Source: Hydrogenedens sp964549105 (GTDB lineage: Bacteria > Hydrogenedentota > Hydrogenedentia > Hydrogenedentales > Hydrogenedentaceae). From it: a stretch of DNA of 64,000 bases. Shown here piece by piece: positions 43,887-53,607 of the stretch; position 1 is the stretch's first letter; each line of letters begins with the position of its first letter. The stretch covers positions 1 to 64,000 of the forward strand of contig CAZJTZ010000005.1 of the NCBI GenBank assembly GCA_964549105.1, written 5' to 3'. Position numbers and translations under genes: made by a program. Below the pieces are notes generated by a model. The model saw only the letters and a list, made by a program, of their open reading frames with translations, ran no database searches and was not told the origin of the DNA.

Positions 43887-45958
43887 TTCCCTGCTCCTCC
43901 TCCTGAAGTTACATTTTGTGCGCTACTTGTCCTTTCAAATTGAATTGTAATTGTGAAAGTAAATAGATTCTGCCCTGTGGTTGAAAATGTCGTTGCTTGT
44001 CTCGATTGTTGAGAAGGTGCTCCCAACCTTTGTTGCCCGCCAAAAGTTTCCATACCTGCACCAGTATTTCCTTGAAAGGCTGTTTGGGCATTATATAATG
44101 TTTCCAACGGTACAACCTGGACACTGGCTTCTGAAAAAAGCACTTGCTTGCATCTTAATACAAGGCCCTCTGGCAAAGTCTGAGATACCTTTTTAAGATT
44201 GTCAACAAAAGTTTTTATAACAGCATCTGAAGTTGCCAGTCCCATAATCCGAAATCCATTTGCTCGTGGGAATTGCTGCGGTTGTTGAGACCCCTGTGGT
44301 GCACTTTCCGAGGTACCACCCCGCCTACCTCCTGCTCCCAATGTGCCCGCTCCAGCCCCAAAACCCTTTGAACCAATTCCCGGAAATCCGGAAATATTTA
44401 ATTGAGCCGGCTGTCCCGGAGGAGCACCAGGAATGTTTCTTCTCGCCATTGCAGGTCCACCTCCACCTGCCTGTGGAGATTGGATGTTGACAGTCTCAAC
44501 CGTGCTAAACCATATTCCATCTTTATCTGTGCGAGGAGGCCTTGCTGAAATTACTAATGCCATTTCATCTAGCCAAAATCTCCTCGTATATACTCCTTTA
44601 TCTATAGATTCAACTTTCTTTTTCAAAATTTCAATTTCTGTCTTGGCTTCAGCCAATTTTTGTTTTAATGGCGATGTAATAGTTGGATTTTGAGCCACTT
44701 CAGGGTCATACATTGCAACATAGCGACGGAGTTCTTCAATTCTTTGTTTCACTATTTTATTCTGGGCAGCACGCACAGGAATTACAGATGCCATAATAAG
44801 AGCAAGCGTAACCATTGAAAGTGCCCAATAAATGGCTTGCTCTTTCCTTCTCCGCATTTCTAAAATACGAGGAGGAATAAGATTTATCTCCAACGCTGTT
44901 GTTTCCCAATTTCGAAGAGCCAGTCCTAAAACGACACAACTCCTTTCAGGATGTTGTGCTACAGTTTGTGCATCTGGACCGATTACTATTCCGCTCAAAG
45001 GTTGAGCAATTCGGACATCTATCCCAAGTGCACGTTGTAAAAAAGGAACTATATTCCGAAGGGCACATCCCCCACCACATAGGTAAACACGAGTTACCTG
45101 TCCACCGCCCGGGAGAGAACGGAAATAAGAAAAGGAACGTTGAATCTCATTAACCAAACGATTTAAAACTCTTCCAATAGCATCTCCACCCTTACCATCA
45201 ATTTGTGGATTTCCTGTAGGAGCAAATCCTTTCTCGCATTTTATTTTTTCTGCTTCTTCAAAAGAAATATTGAAAGTATCTGCAATGGCTTGTGTAATAT
45301 CATTACCACCTATATTCAGTGTTCGGGTATTTCTAAAAATTCCATCGCGTTCAACAACAATATTTGTGCTTGATGCACCTAAATCAACTACAGCGACACA
45401 TTCGTTATGTGCATGTAATTCCCCGTTATACTTAAGCCAGCTATATGAAGCAAAAGGAATAACATCAACCATATCCGGCTGAAGTTTCAATCCTCCAAGA
45501 ACAGATAAAAACTTATCAACAACATCTGTTTTTATCGCCACCATTAAAACTTCATAACCACCTCCAGCAGGCTGGTCCAAAATTTGATAATCAATCGCTA
45601 TCTGTTTTAAATCAAATGGGATTTGTTGTTGAATCTCATATCTAACAATCTGGTCCACTTTTCTTTCTGTAACAGGAGGAAGCGAACGAACTCGAACAAA
45701 TACGGATTGCCCCGGAACCGCTGAGATAAGTTTTTTTGATTTCACTTTTGCCTGTTTAAACAATTCTACAATGGCTTTCTTCTGCAAGTCTCTCTTCTCT
45801 TCTTCTTCTAATCGAGGGTCATAAAGAACAGGCTTTTCATAATATTTCGTCAACTGCAAACCTGCCTTTGTTTTTTTAAATTCACAAAGTCGAACTGCAG
45901 AAGTTCCTATCTCAAGAACGACTCTTTTTTTTCCTTTTCGTGTTGTATATACTGACAT
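43883..45958 (-). CDS. PilM-PilN fusion protein
   Basis: A 691-aa protein. Residues 10-350 are an actin-like PilM: VVLEIGTSAVRLCEF (13-27), VDLGASSTNIVVERDG (191-206) and VYLCGGGCALRNI (291-303) are its nucleotide-binding loops. From 357, LEINLIPPRILEMRRRKEQA is the N-terminal INLLP motif by which PilN binds PilM, then a span at 376-396, a coiled coil (400-450) and a long periplasmic part with a Gly/Pro/Gln-rich linker (about 520-585). In most bacteria PilM and PilN are separate; here the PilN peptide is covalently joined to PilM, fixing the complex. First gene of the pilMN-pilO-pilP-secretin operon, with a promoter at 46082-46110. Confidence 0.85.
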   Translation of the reverse strand: MSVYTTRKGKKRVVLEIGTSAVRLCEFKKTKAGLQLTKYYEKPVLYDPRLEEEEKRDLQKKAIVELFKQAKVKSKKLISAVPGQSVFVRVRSLPPVTERKVDQIVRYEIQQQIPFDLKQIAIDYQILDQPAGGGYEVLMVAIKTDVVDKFLSVLGGLKLQPDMVDVIPFASYSWLKYNGELHAHNECVAVVDLGASSTNIVVERDGIFRNTRTLNIGGNDITQAIADTFNISFEEAEKIKCEKGFAPTGNPQIDGKGGDAIGRVLNRLVNEIQRSFSYFRSLPGGGQVTRVYLCGGGCALRNIVPFLQRALGIDVRIAQPLSGIVIGPDAQTVAQHPERSCVVLGLALRNWETTALEINLIPPRILEMRRRKEQAIYWALSMVTLALIMASVIPVRAAQNKIVKQRIEELRRYVAMYDPEVAQNPTITSPLKQKLAEAKTEIEILKKKVESIDKGVYTRRFWLDEMALVISARPPRTDKDGIWFSTVETVNIQSPQAGGGGPAMARRNIPGAPPGQPAQLNISGFPGIGSKGFGAGAGTLGAGGRRGGTSESAPQGSQQPQQFPRANGFRIMGLATSDAVIKTFVDNLKKVSQTLPEGLVLRCKQVLFSEASVQVVPLETLYNAQTAFQGNTGAGMETFGGQQRLGAPSQQSRQATTFSTTGQNLFTFTITIQFERTSSAQNVTSGGGAGK

Positions 45959-46081
45959 AGTTAACTCTTAAAGTGTTCTTATGTTAATTACTTCATCAAT
46001 ATTTTATTATATCCTTTTTATCCAAGTAAACTCTTTTCAACATTTCATTTTTTACACTTATAATATTCGTTGTTAATAATT

Positions 46082-46110
46082 ATTGTATTACAAAAAAGTT
46101 TCAAAGTCAA
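46082..46110 (-). promoter_or_regulatory. Sigma-70-type promoter of the pilMN-secretin operon
   Basis: On the minus strand TTGACT (46105-46110), 17-bp spacer, TACAAT (46082-46087), both 5/6 matches. Start near 46075, leaving a leader of ~117 nt. The -35 lies in an 18-bp palindrome. Confidence 0.7.
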
Positions 46111-46123
46111 GAAAATTCTTGAC
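46106..46123. promoter_or_regulatory. Palindrome overlapping the -35 box: possible operator
   Basis: GTCAAGAAAATTCTTGAC: two perfect 8-bp arms separated by 2 bp. It covers the -35 of the pilMN promoter and, on the other strand, contains TTGACA (46119-46124), which could form a weak rightward promoter with TATATA 17 bp on. This is a typical place for a dimeric repressor or activator, or it may simply be two back-to-back -35 boxes. Confidence 0.5.
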
Positions 46124-46219
46124 AAAAATAACCTATTTTTCTATATATCCATTTTTTTTAGCATATTATTCTAATACATTTTGAATATATATTACACAAA
46201 ACAAACCTCGTAATAAAAA

Positions 46220-47608
46220 TTATCTTCCCACAATTGTGGCTGAGGGGACATCTTTTGCACATCGAAAACCATAGTCAGCACGGTCGGCGTCCATACGGTC
46301 AAAATGCCGTCGTGCACAGCGGACATCGAATTTGTCGGTCATAAATGAGCCCCCCCTCAAAATGCGATAAATCTGCCCGTATTCTTTTCGAATAAATTGA
46401 TTCCCTTCATACCGTTGGTACCAATCGGAAACCCATTCATACACATTTCCCGCCATATCAAAGCAACCATAAGGAGAAACGCCTCCAATATAACTTCCCA
46501 CTGCAGAAGTAGCATCAAGTTCTTTTTCTTTTGAATTACAATATGAATCGGAAAATTCATTGCCCCATGGATATTCTCTTCCATCTTCACCGCGAGCAGC
46601 CTTTTCCCATTCAATTTCTGTAGGAAGACGCTTTCCAACTCGAGCAGCATAAGACATCGCCTGGTCCCATGAAATAGCCGCAACAGGATATCTCTCTTGT
46701 CCTTTCGGAAAATTATATTCTGGAAAAACTTTTTTAAATTCTTCATTTGTCACTTCATATTTATCAATATAAAAAGCAGGTACAAAAACTTTTCTTCTCG
46801 GAGATTCGTCTGGAGATCTATCGTTCTCTCCCATAATAAATTCGCCTGCGGGAACAAGCACCATTCCCGGAGGAGTTTCTCCTTCTTTTAATACCAGAGT
46901 TATAGATTTCTCTTCATTCGGCTGAATCACTACTTTTGTATATTCCTCAAGAAATCCATCAGCGTTGACAGAAATAAGATATTCTCCCGGAGGAAGACGC
47001 AATTGTAGTGGCGTTTTTTGCGTTTGAGGCACATTGTTAATTCGCACGATTCCACCTGTTGGACGAGAAAGGATATTTAATGTCCCTTCCATTGGCTTTA
47101 ATATATATTTAATTGGATATTGGAAATCTTCTCTAACCTCTAAATCTCCCTCCACAGAATAATAACTTGTCAAACAAATTTTATAGGTTTTATGCCCAAT
47201 TTCCACAGGGTACCGAAAAATAGGTGTTACTCCTATCTTTTTGCCATCTAGAAAAACCTCTGCTCCTGGTGGTTCTGTTTCAAAGCTGATATATCCCTGT
47301 AAAGGTTTTAATTCTAATGTATATGTTGCATGTTCGCCGGGCCGCAGAAGCAAAGTCTCAACAGTGCGTTGATATCGTTCTTTTTTCAATATTACTTCAA
47401 GTGAACCGGGTGGAATGTTTGTTAGAGTTAAAGGAGTCACACCTTTTTCTTCGCCAAAAATTACAACCGTTGCTCCCTGTTCAGGGGAACTATCAATAGT
47501 AACACTACTTAACTCTGCTTGCCTTTTTTCGAAGGAACAAGATAAAAAAAGCAATAGAAAAACTGACCCTACTATACATCCCCTTTTAATAATTGTATAA
47601 TTTTGCAT
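46220..47608 (-). CDS. PEGA-repeat lipoprotein with SUMF1/FGE-like C-terminal domain
   Basis: About 462 aa. Lipoprotein signal ending at FLSC. Three PEGA domains follow (about 35-100, 104-172, 175-241; e.g. SPEQGATVVIFGEEKGVTPL, EPPGAEVFLDGKKIGVTPI), which bind cell-surface polymers. Then comes a formylglycine-generating-enzyme fold (about 247-456): GMVLVPAGEFIMG, YPVAAISWDQAMSYAARVGKRLPTEIEWEKAARG, YGCFDMAGNVYEWVSDWY, RILRGGSF and YGFRCAKD. The two active-site Cys of true FGE (in GGSYMC...C) are missing (GGSFMTDKFDVRC), so catalysis is unlikely. A TTG at 47626 has AGGT 5 nt upstream and could be the true start; I list the ATG at 47608. It lies between the surface-protein genes and the pilMN operon. 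Confidence 0.85.
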   Translation of the reverse strand: MQNYTIIKRGCIVGSVFLLLFLSCSFEKRQAELSSVTIDSSPEQGATVVIFGEEKGVTPLTLTNIPPGSLEVILKKERYQRTVETLLLRPGEHATYTLELKPLQGYISFETEPPGAEVFLDGKKIGVTPIFRYPVEIGHKTYKICLTSYYSVEGDLEVREDFQYPIKYILKPMEGTLNILSRPTGGIVRINNVPQTQKTPLQLRLPPGEYLISVNADGFLEEYTKVVIQPNEEKSITLVLKEGETPPGMVLVPAGEFIMGENDRSPDESPRRKVFVPAFYIDKYEVTNEEFKKVFPEYNFPKGQERYPVAAISWDQAMSYAARVGKRLPTEIEWEKAARGEDGREYPWGNEFSDSYCNSKEKELDATSAVGSYIGGVSPYGCFDMAGNVYEWVSDWYQRYEGNQFIRKEYGQIYRILRGGSFMTDKFDVRCARRHFDRMDADRADYGFRCAKDVPSATIVGR

Positions 47609-47703
47609 ACTAATCAATGAAGACAATTACCTATTTTTTATTGTATAACTAATAAATACAGAAACTATATTAATAAAATTTTTCTAATTCTAAAATATTC
47701 ACC

Positions 47704-50052
47704 TTACTCCCTTTGGAACATTTTTATTTTCTGTTCTTCTTTAGGTTGAGAAGGTGCAGTTAAAACTCTATTTACAGTTCCATCAGACGAATATCCTCCT
47801 GTATCTCCTGGGGGTGGATATATTGTTACTGTGGCTTTCGCCGGAGTAAAATCTGTGACCTTAGCTCCTGTTACTGGGTCAATGAAGAATGCACGGGCTA
47901 CAAAATCATATTTTACATCTCGTTGTCGGTAACCTTTATGTGGTGAACCTTCATCTCCTAATCTATCTTGCACTTCTCCACATTGTTTAGGTGACTTATT
48001 TAATAATCCCATATTGCTAGTATGCCAATTTATTCTCATGTTTGTATCTTCTTCTGGCGGCACTGCGATTAAATCTGCTGGCATAATAAGTTCTGCTTTT
48101 TTCATACCACCAAGTAGCCTTATTGTTCCTGCTGCGAATAGATTTGAATCTTCATAAATTTGCACATCAAAGCCATATTCACTAATACCATAGAGTCCTG
48201 AAGGCAAGATACAACCCATGATTAATTTTATTTCAACACGATAATCACATGCGTCTTCCAACAATGGCAAGGGCACTCTTTGTGAAGAGCCAAAGTCCCT
48301 TTCTCCAAGATTATAATTAATAATTCTCAGCGAAGTAACAGAAACATTTCTACACTGGTTCCACCAGGTATCTGTTTGTAATGTTGTATCAACTTCACCT
48401 GCTTCACATGGATTCCTCCATATAGCGAGAGGAACTACATTACTAATTGATTGCACAACTGAATCTGAAATTTGGTTTTGAAATAGTTCAGGGATATACT
48501 GAACATTTCCTGCCTCATCAGCACCGATAAGTGTAGCCATTAATAGAGAACCACAATAATTTTTGTTGGTAATTATTTTATTAAGAGTAATTGAACCACC
48601 GCCGGAGAACACAATAGGGGTGTTCTTATCCATACTTTCACGATTAATAATCCAACCCCAATCCCCAGTAAATGGCGGAACAGGGTTCCAGATAGAAGTA
48701 TTATTGTTAAGTGCCCAGACTCGAATTCCATAGATTGGAACACAGGGCTCTGGTTTTGCTGGTGCCTGTGAAACACTTCTTATAAGTCTCCATTGTATTT
48801 GTGGATTATTTGTCCACTCGCCTAAACGCGGAGCAGAGGTAATTATTAAAACAGGGTCTCGCATCCACCATAGTTCAAGTGCGTCTTGTTGCGTAACATC
48901 TCTCATGTATAGAAAATTTCCAGACAAATCTCTTGCACCAAATCTCATTCGAATATGCCAATCAGGTCTAAAAACAAGGTTCTGCCATTGCCACTGGACT
49001 AACGCCGTTTGCCATGTCTGGGGATATTCATCAGCCTGAGATGTATCCTGGAAAATCCAGGAGTTTACTACTGGATTTGCCGAATATCCTAATATATATC
49101 CAATATCATTCAATAAATTAATTAAGGCACAGCCAAAACCTCTGTATGGTTCAAAACCTGGGAATATTGGTCCGTTAGAAAGCAAATCAATAATAGGTTC
49201 AACACCAGTAGCAGAAACACCTGGTTGATTAGTAATAAACCCGGACACTTCTACTTCCCTCTGGACATCATTACATACAGGATAGGGGTCATAATAAGCC
49301 GCCTGTATAGTATAGTCAAGTATATCGGGCGGAATGCCATAATTGCCATTATTAAAAAACATTTGTGCAGTAGGGACTGTTTGTCTGTCAAGAGTTCCGT
49401 CTGACCATGCCTTGGGTGCACGAGTATAAGAGCCCCAGTCTGGAGGATAACCAAGACCTGAGAGGGGTGAAACATTGTCATTATCATTAATTACTAATCC
49501 TCTTGCAGTAAAATCAAACAAATCTTCTTTCAATCGTGGGGGAACAGTATCCACAACAAATTCTGTATCAGAAGTTGGAAATTGCATTCGTTCTTCATCA
49601 ATTGTTCCAATTCCCATTAAAATCAGGTCTACCCTTAAATAAATTCTCGCTCTACCATTAGTAGTAAAAGTTATTCCATCTGCGTCAGAGTCACATAATT
49701 CTTTGATGACAAAATTGCCTTCACCTCTTTGATTGTCTGCACCTACAATTGTTACAGGCATCTTTAAGTAAGAAGGAAGTTTTTCAATTTGGATTAATTG
49801 GTCTGTAGCATTAGTAATATTTGGGATATATTCCTCGGGGACTAAATACAATGTAGCATCATCCAGAGTATTATTTCCCCTGATACTGACCTCAATTGTA
49901 AATTCATTACCAATGCCAATATCTCTTGCTCTTCCTGTAATTTCGCGTGGCACAACAGGGCTCACTTCACAATATACCCATATTACTTCGCTTCCCATTA
50001 TCTGCACTAACCTGTGTTGCAATAGTATCTCTACCTTCATTTTCAAAGTCAA
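47704..50052 (-). CDS. Continuation of the beta-helix surface protein in another frame (probable frameshift), otherwise unknown
   Basis: A 782-codon frame overlapping the preceding 1212-aa gene by 86 bp. It has no credible start: the first codon is a TTG, there is no ribosome site, and the first ~25 residues (MTLKMKVEILLQHRLVQIM) look out of frame. From VYCEVSPVVPREITGRARDIGIGNEFTIEVSIRGNN onward it looks like a beta-sandwich extracellular protein with many Asn/Trp/Pro residues. No signal peptide is present although its composition is that of an exported protein. A +1 shift near 49970-50100 would join it to the upstream gene to give a protein of ~1990 aa. Whether this is a sequencing error, pseudogene or programmed shift is open. 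I recognise no enzyme family. Confidence 0.6.
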   Translation of the reverse strand: MTLKMKVEILLQHRLVQIMGSEVIWVYCEVSPVVPREITGRARDIGIGNEFTIEVSIRGNNTLDDATLYLVPEEYIPNITNATDQLIQIEKLPSYLKMPVTIVGADNQRGEGNFVIKELCDSDADGITFTTNGRARIYLRVDLILMGIGTIDEERMQFPTSDTEFVVDTVPPRLKEDLFDFTARGLVINDNDNVSPLSGLGYPPDWGSYTRAPKAWSDGTLDRQTVPTAQMFFNNGNYGIPPDILDYTIQAAYYDPYPVCNDVQREVEVSGFITNQPGVSATGVEPIIDLLSNGPIFPGFEPYRGFGCALINLLNDIGYILGYSANPVVNSWIFQDTSQADEYPQTWQTALVQWQWQNLVFRPDWHIRMRFGARDLSGNFLYMRDVTQQDALELWWMRDPVLIITSAPRLGEWTNNPQIQWRLIRSVSQAPAKPEPCVPIYGIRVWALNNNTSIWNPVPPFTGDWGWIINRESMDKNTPIVFSGGGSITLNKIITNKNYCGSLLMATLIGADEAGNVQYIPELFQNQISDSVVQSISNVVPLAIWRNPCEAGEVDTTLQTDTWWNQCRNVSVTSLRIINYNLGERDFGSSQRVPLPLLEDACDYRVEIKLIMGCILPSGLYGISEYGFDVQIYEDSNLFAAGTIRLLGGMKKAELIMPADLIAVPPEEDTNMRINWHTSNMGLLNKSPKQCGEVQDRLGDEGSPHKGYRQRDVKYDFVARAFFIDPVTGAKVTDFTPAKATVTIYPPPGDTGGYSSDGTVNRVLTAPSQPKEEQKIKMFQRE

Positions 50053-53000
50053 CAGGCGCAGATGAGCCAGAGCCTGTGCCTGAGCCTGAACCCGGACAAC
50101 TAGTAATAATATCTGTTCTCATTGGCAATGGGATATGAGACAAAATATTGTCTCGAGTATCTCTCGCTGGAATAGGTACAGATAATTTTCCAAGCCAGGG
50201 GCTATCAAGAAATGAAACATCAGCAGGGTCAAATGCAATAGTTATTTCTTTTGTTACCCCAGAAACATCTGATGGGTTAACAAGATTCCGAATACTTGCA
50301 AATTCTACTGGCGCTTCTCCATGTAATCCTCCTCCATTTTGCCAGATTAAAGAAGCCGTTACATAAGTTGAGCCACCTATACTATGGACACCTATTCCAG
50401 AATTTGAACGAATTGTGCTCTGGAACACAGCCACAGTTCCACCATTGTTAAAAATGCCATCACTAGAATTCCCATGTATAACACTTTGTGCAATAGTTGC
50501 AGTTCCTCCTGACCCAATTTCAATGCCTTTTTCAAGTTGGTCACCTATAAAACATCTATATACCTTACTATTGCCACCCATATCCAAAATGCCTATACTT
50601 CCTTTTCTAAGTTGTAGATTTTCTATACAAATGCTTCCTCCTGGAAATACTTGAATTAGTGGAAATTTACCCATCACAAATGCGATGTCATCAATCATAA
50701 ATTTTGATGTATCAGACAATCTACAATTTTTGTAAACAAAATATAGAGTATGAGGATTTGGTGTTAGAGGCAAGGGGATTTCTTCTAATTGCCAATCTCC
50801 TTCACTCACACTACTCGCATCCGTAGACCATGCAGGGGAACCACTTTTGGTATCCCAATAAACTTCTAATTCTGTCTGTTCGGGGGCACTACCCTTTTCA
50901 ACTCGAATCTGGAACTGTAATTTTGTAGCGACGGGTGGAATATCTATATTATCTTGCCAGAGTTCACGCGTATCTAATTGAGGACTTGACAATTGAGCAT
51001 ACCAGACGCCCGCATGAGCATCTGAAGTAATATTTTTAATAATTTGTTTTCCAATTGGAAGGGTAACCCATGGAGCAGAACCTGATTCAAAATCTGGATT
51101 TGAAAGAATGCTATGAGCACAGGGTTTATTCTCTTCTCCTGGCAATAGGATTTTATAGCCGAGACAAATATCATCTATTAAATATCGCACGGGTGTCTTA
51201 TTGCACTCATTCGCTGAAACTTGAATCTTTAATGTATGAGGCTGGCCATCTATAAAAGGCAATATGTCATTTGTTGTTACGAGTGCGTAATTGTTCCAGT
51301 ATGTATTTTCTGTCGCATTAATAGTCTTAACATTCTGGTTATCAATCAACACTTCCAATTTAGATTCTGAATCGCTTGTAGCATCAAGAATTTTTAGCCA
51401 GAAATTCATTCGTGGTGCAATTGCACTAAATCTTATTGCTCTAATACCTGTCTGTGGAGGCTCGGGCAAAATACATTCTTCGGGTAATGCAGGATTATAA
51501 CAATGAATAGGTCCCATAAGTGAGGCTATGGGATTTTTATTCCAGGAAATATCCGGGTCTATTTCAAAAGAGGGATTTTGAATAGCATTTTGATAACATA
51601 CTTCCTCTGGACTTCCTATTGGACCTAATCCACTGTAAGGATTAACACAAAAATCATCAAAAAGGATGTAGGAATCTATATTAGGTGAAAGGATACAAGA
51701 TTTTAAGTGTAGAGAAAAACTACTTTCACCTTCATTTAGTAAGGGAGGAACCAGCCATCGTTCTACTTGGTTCCAAACGCCACTCATAAGCGACCCTGTA
51801 TTTTGAGAATCACATATAACTTTATCTGGGTTACTTTCATCGTTTATCCATACCTTAAATGAATCCTGTGAATAATCTAAGTTCACAGGTTTTACATAGA
51901 AAGAAATTTTTGCAGGTGGAATACCCCCTAATTTAACACAAGTAGGTGCATTATGCCCTCCATCAGGTGAAATAACAGTTGCTATATCCCTATCTGGAAT
52001 AGGAGGATTTGTAACTAATGCCCATGAACCATTATTGCCTAATTCAAAATCACCATTTATAATTTCATATCCGGGTTCCGGAGGATTGGGAATAGGAAAT
52101 GGACCAATCAAAAAACGAATATCATCAATTGAAAATATTGTTGTTTTAAAATCAGAACTTGTCGGAGTTTCAGCAGAAGGAGTAACCTCACTTATTAGAT
52201 GGAACACATGCGGAAGCCCATCATTTGCTAATCCCACAGGCACTTTTAATAAAATATGTTTATAATTTTCATTCATAGGAATTAATGAAGGATTATAATA
52301 TTTTAGCGGGAGAGGTTCCATAATACCCGGAACATTCTCAATAAAGACCTGTTCTGGTTGTATTCCGCCATCGAAGACAAATCGTAATTTATCATCTGGT
52401 TTTACGCCAAAGACTTCTGTCTTTACATATAATTCTATCCATACATCTCTTGGTTCTATCAGTGAAGAGCCTAACATCATACATCTATCAGTTGGAGGTC
52501 CCACAGGGTCAGGCTCTATTGACCAATTACCTATGCCAGTCCAACCCGGACATACAAAGTTATCAAAATTTCCACAATAAATAGGTATCTCCGAAGTAAT
52601 CCCACAGTCTAAAAATACACGAAAATCGTCAAGATATATTTTGTTTGCACCTGTTCCTAATTTTGAGATTCGGACTGTGACTAAAGGAGTATCACCAGGT
52701 AAAAATTGCCTAACCAACGGAGTAACATCAAATGACTTTGTGAACCAGGTCATTGGTGGGGCAAAGGGGTCTAAAGGAACAATAAAGGTTGAATATAATT
52801 CTCCCATCTTTATATATATTTCTATTTCATCATCTGGATTTACTGGGTCTCCGTTTTGCATAATCTCAAAACGCATTTCTGAATAAACCAAAGAAGGAAG
52901 TTCAGGCGGAAGTTGAGTAGAAAGTGGGAATGTATTTTCAACATAAGTTACTCCTGTAGGACCTATCCCGGGAGGAAATAATATAGGTTGAGTAAAAAAA

Positions 53001-53605
53001 TCATCAATACCTATTAAAACTGGTGTGACTGTTATATCTTGCCAGACCTCGGGATAACCTATAACTGGACATGTATCTTGGAGCAAAGGAAATGTAAAAT
53101 CTTGCTGTATTTGGTCTGGGTCTAAGGTCCCTTCTATCCCCTTGAACAGGGCTAAATGAGTTGGACTTGATGCCAATGGATTTTCCTCAATAATTGAATA
53201 TGAGGGGTCAGTGGGGTCAGGTGGGTTTATATTGTTTTTCCAGTTTGTGGAACTTTGTTCAAAATCACCGTCAGGTATAACATCCTTATATGTATTATTG
53301 CCATCAATAATTACATCAGTAGGTAATGAAGTAGTATTAGGTGAACTGCCGACAAGAGTAATTGAACGATTGACATCAATTGGCTGATTAATTTGATATG
53401 AACCCGGCTCAATCTGAAATATTGTTTCCGCTGGAGAATCTTGAATAACCTGAACAATATCATCTCCGGGTACTATAACTTTTTGAGCGATTAGATAGGA
53501 AGGGGACAAAAGTAGAAAGAGCAAAGCCAAAAGGCTTAATGCTACTAATTCTCTATCATAGGGAACATACCTGGAATCCTTTTTTTTAAATTTCTGCAAC
53601 CACAT
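49967..53605 (-). CDS. Beta-helix surface protein with five inserted jelly-roll-like modules
   Basis: A 1212-aa exported protein (membrane-like signal at ~20-40, cleavage near LIAQ). Residues 42-103 (VQVIQDSPAETIFQIEPGSY, ITLVGSS, DVIIDGN) begin a pectate-lyase-like right-handed beta-helix that resumes at 983-1110 (ICIENLQLRKGSIGILDMGG, VIHGNSSDGIFNNGG, TIRSNSGIGVHSIGG). Between them sit five modules (about 110-331, 342-499, 514-652, 675-812, 832-976), most starting with a DFE...W motif and each ending with a DDF/DDI strand, as in CBM4/9-type jelly rolls. A GSGSGTGSGSS linker lies near the C-terminus, just before the frame ends. GAGGAG precedes the ATG; the gene begins 2 bp after the GspK-like gene. 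Probably a large surface fibre or cargo of the pseudopilus machine. Confidence 0.7.
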   Translation of the reverse strand: MWLQKFKKKDSRYVPYDRELVALSLLALLFLLLSPSYLIAQKVIVPGDDIVQVIQDSPAETIFQIEPGSYQINQPIDVNRSITLVGSSPNTTSLPTDVIIDGNNTYKDVIPDGDFEQSSTNWKNNINPPDPTDPSYSIIEENPLASSPTHLALFKGIEGTLDPDQIQQDFTFPLLQDTCPVIGYPEVWQDITVTPVLIGIDDFFTQPILFPPGIGPTGVTYVENTFPLSTQLPPELPSLVYSEMRFEIMQNGDPVNPDDEIEIYIKMGELYSTFIVPLDPFAPPMTWFTKSFDVTPLVRQFLPGDTPLVTVRISKLGTGANKIYLDDFRVFLDCGITSEIPIYCGNFDNFVCPGWTGIGNWSIEPDPVGPPTDRCMMLGSSLIEPRDVWIELYVKTEVFGVKPDDKLRFVFDGGIQPEQVFIENVPGIMEPLPLKYYNPSLIPMNENYKHILLKVPVGLANDGLPHVFHLISEVTPSAETPTSSDFKTTIFSIDDIRFLIGPFPIPNPPEPGYEIINGDFELGNNGSWALVTNPPIPDRDIATVISPDGGHNAPTCVKLGGIPPAKISFYVKPVNLDYSQDSFKVWINDESNPDKVICDSQNTGSLMSGVWNQVERWLVPPLLNEGESSFSLHLKSCILSPNIDSYILFDDFCVNPYSGLGPIGSPEEVCYQNAIQNPSFEIDPDISWNKNPIASLMGPIHCYNPALPEECILPEPPQTGIRAIRFSAIAPRMNFWLKILDATSDSESKLEVLIDNQNVKTINATENTYWNNYALVTTNDILPFIDGQPHTLKIQVSANECNKTPVRYLIDDICLGYKILLPGEENKPCAHSILSNPDFESGSAPWVTLPIGKQIIKNITSDAHAGVWYAQLSSPQLDTRELWQDNIDIPPVATKLQFQIRVEKGSAPEQTELEVYWDTKSGSPAWSTDASSVSEGDWQLEEIPLPLTPNPHTLYFVYKNCRLSDTSKFMIDDIAFVMGKFPLIQVFPGGSICIENLQLRKGSIGILDMGGNSKVYRCFIGDQLEKGIEIGSGGTATIAQSVIHGNSSDGIFNNGGTVAVFQSTIRSNSGIGVHSIGGSTYVTASLIWQNGGGLHGEAPVEFASIRNLVNPSDVSGVTKEITIAFDPADVSFLDSPWLGKLSVPIPARDTRDNILSHIPLPMRTDIITSCPGSGSGTGSGSSAPVDFENEGRDTIATQVSADNGKRSNMGIL

Positions 53606-53607
53606 GT

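Noticed and set aside
47704..50052. Independent gene starting at 50052
   Set aside because: TTG start without ribosome site or export signal; a frameshifted continuation of the upstream gene explains it better.
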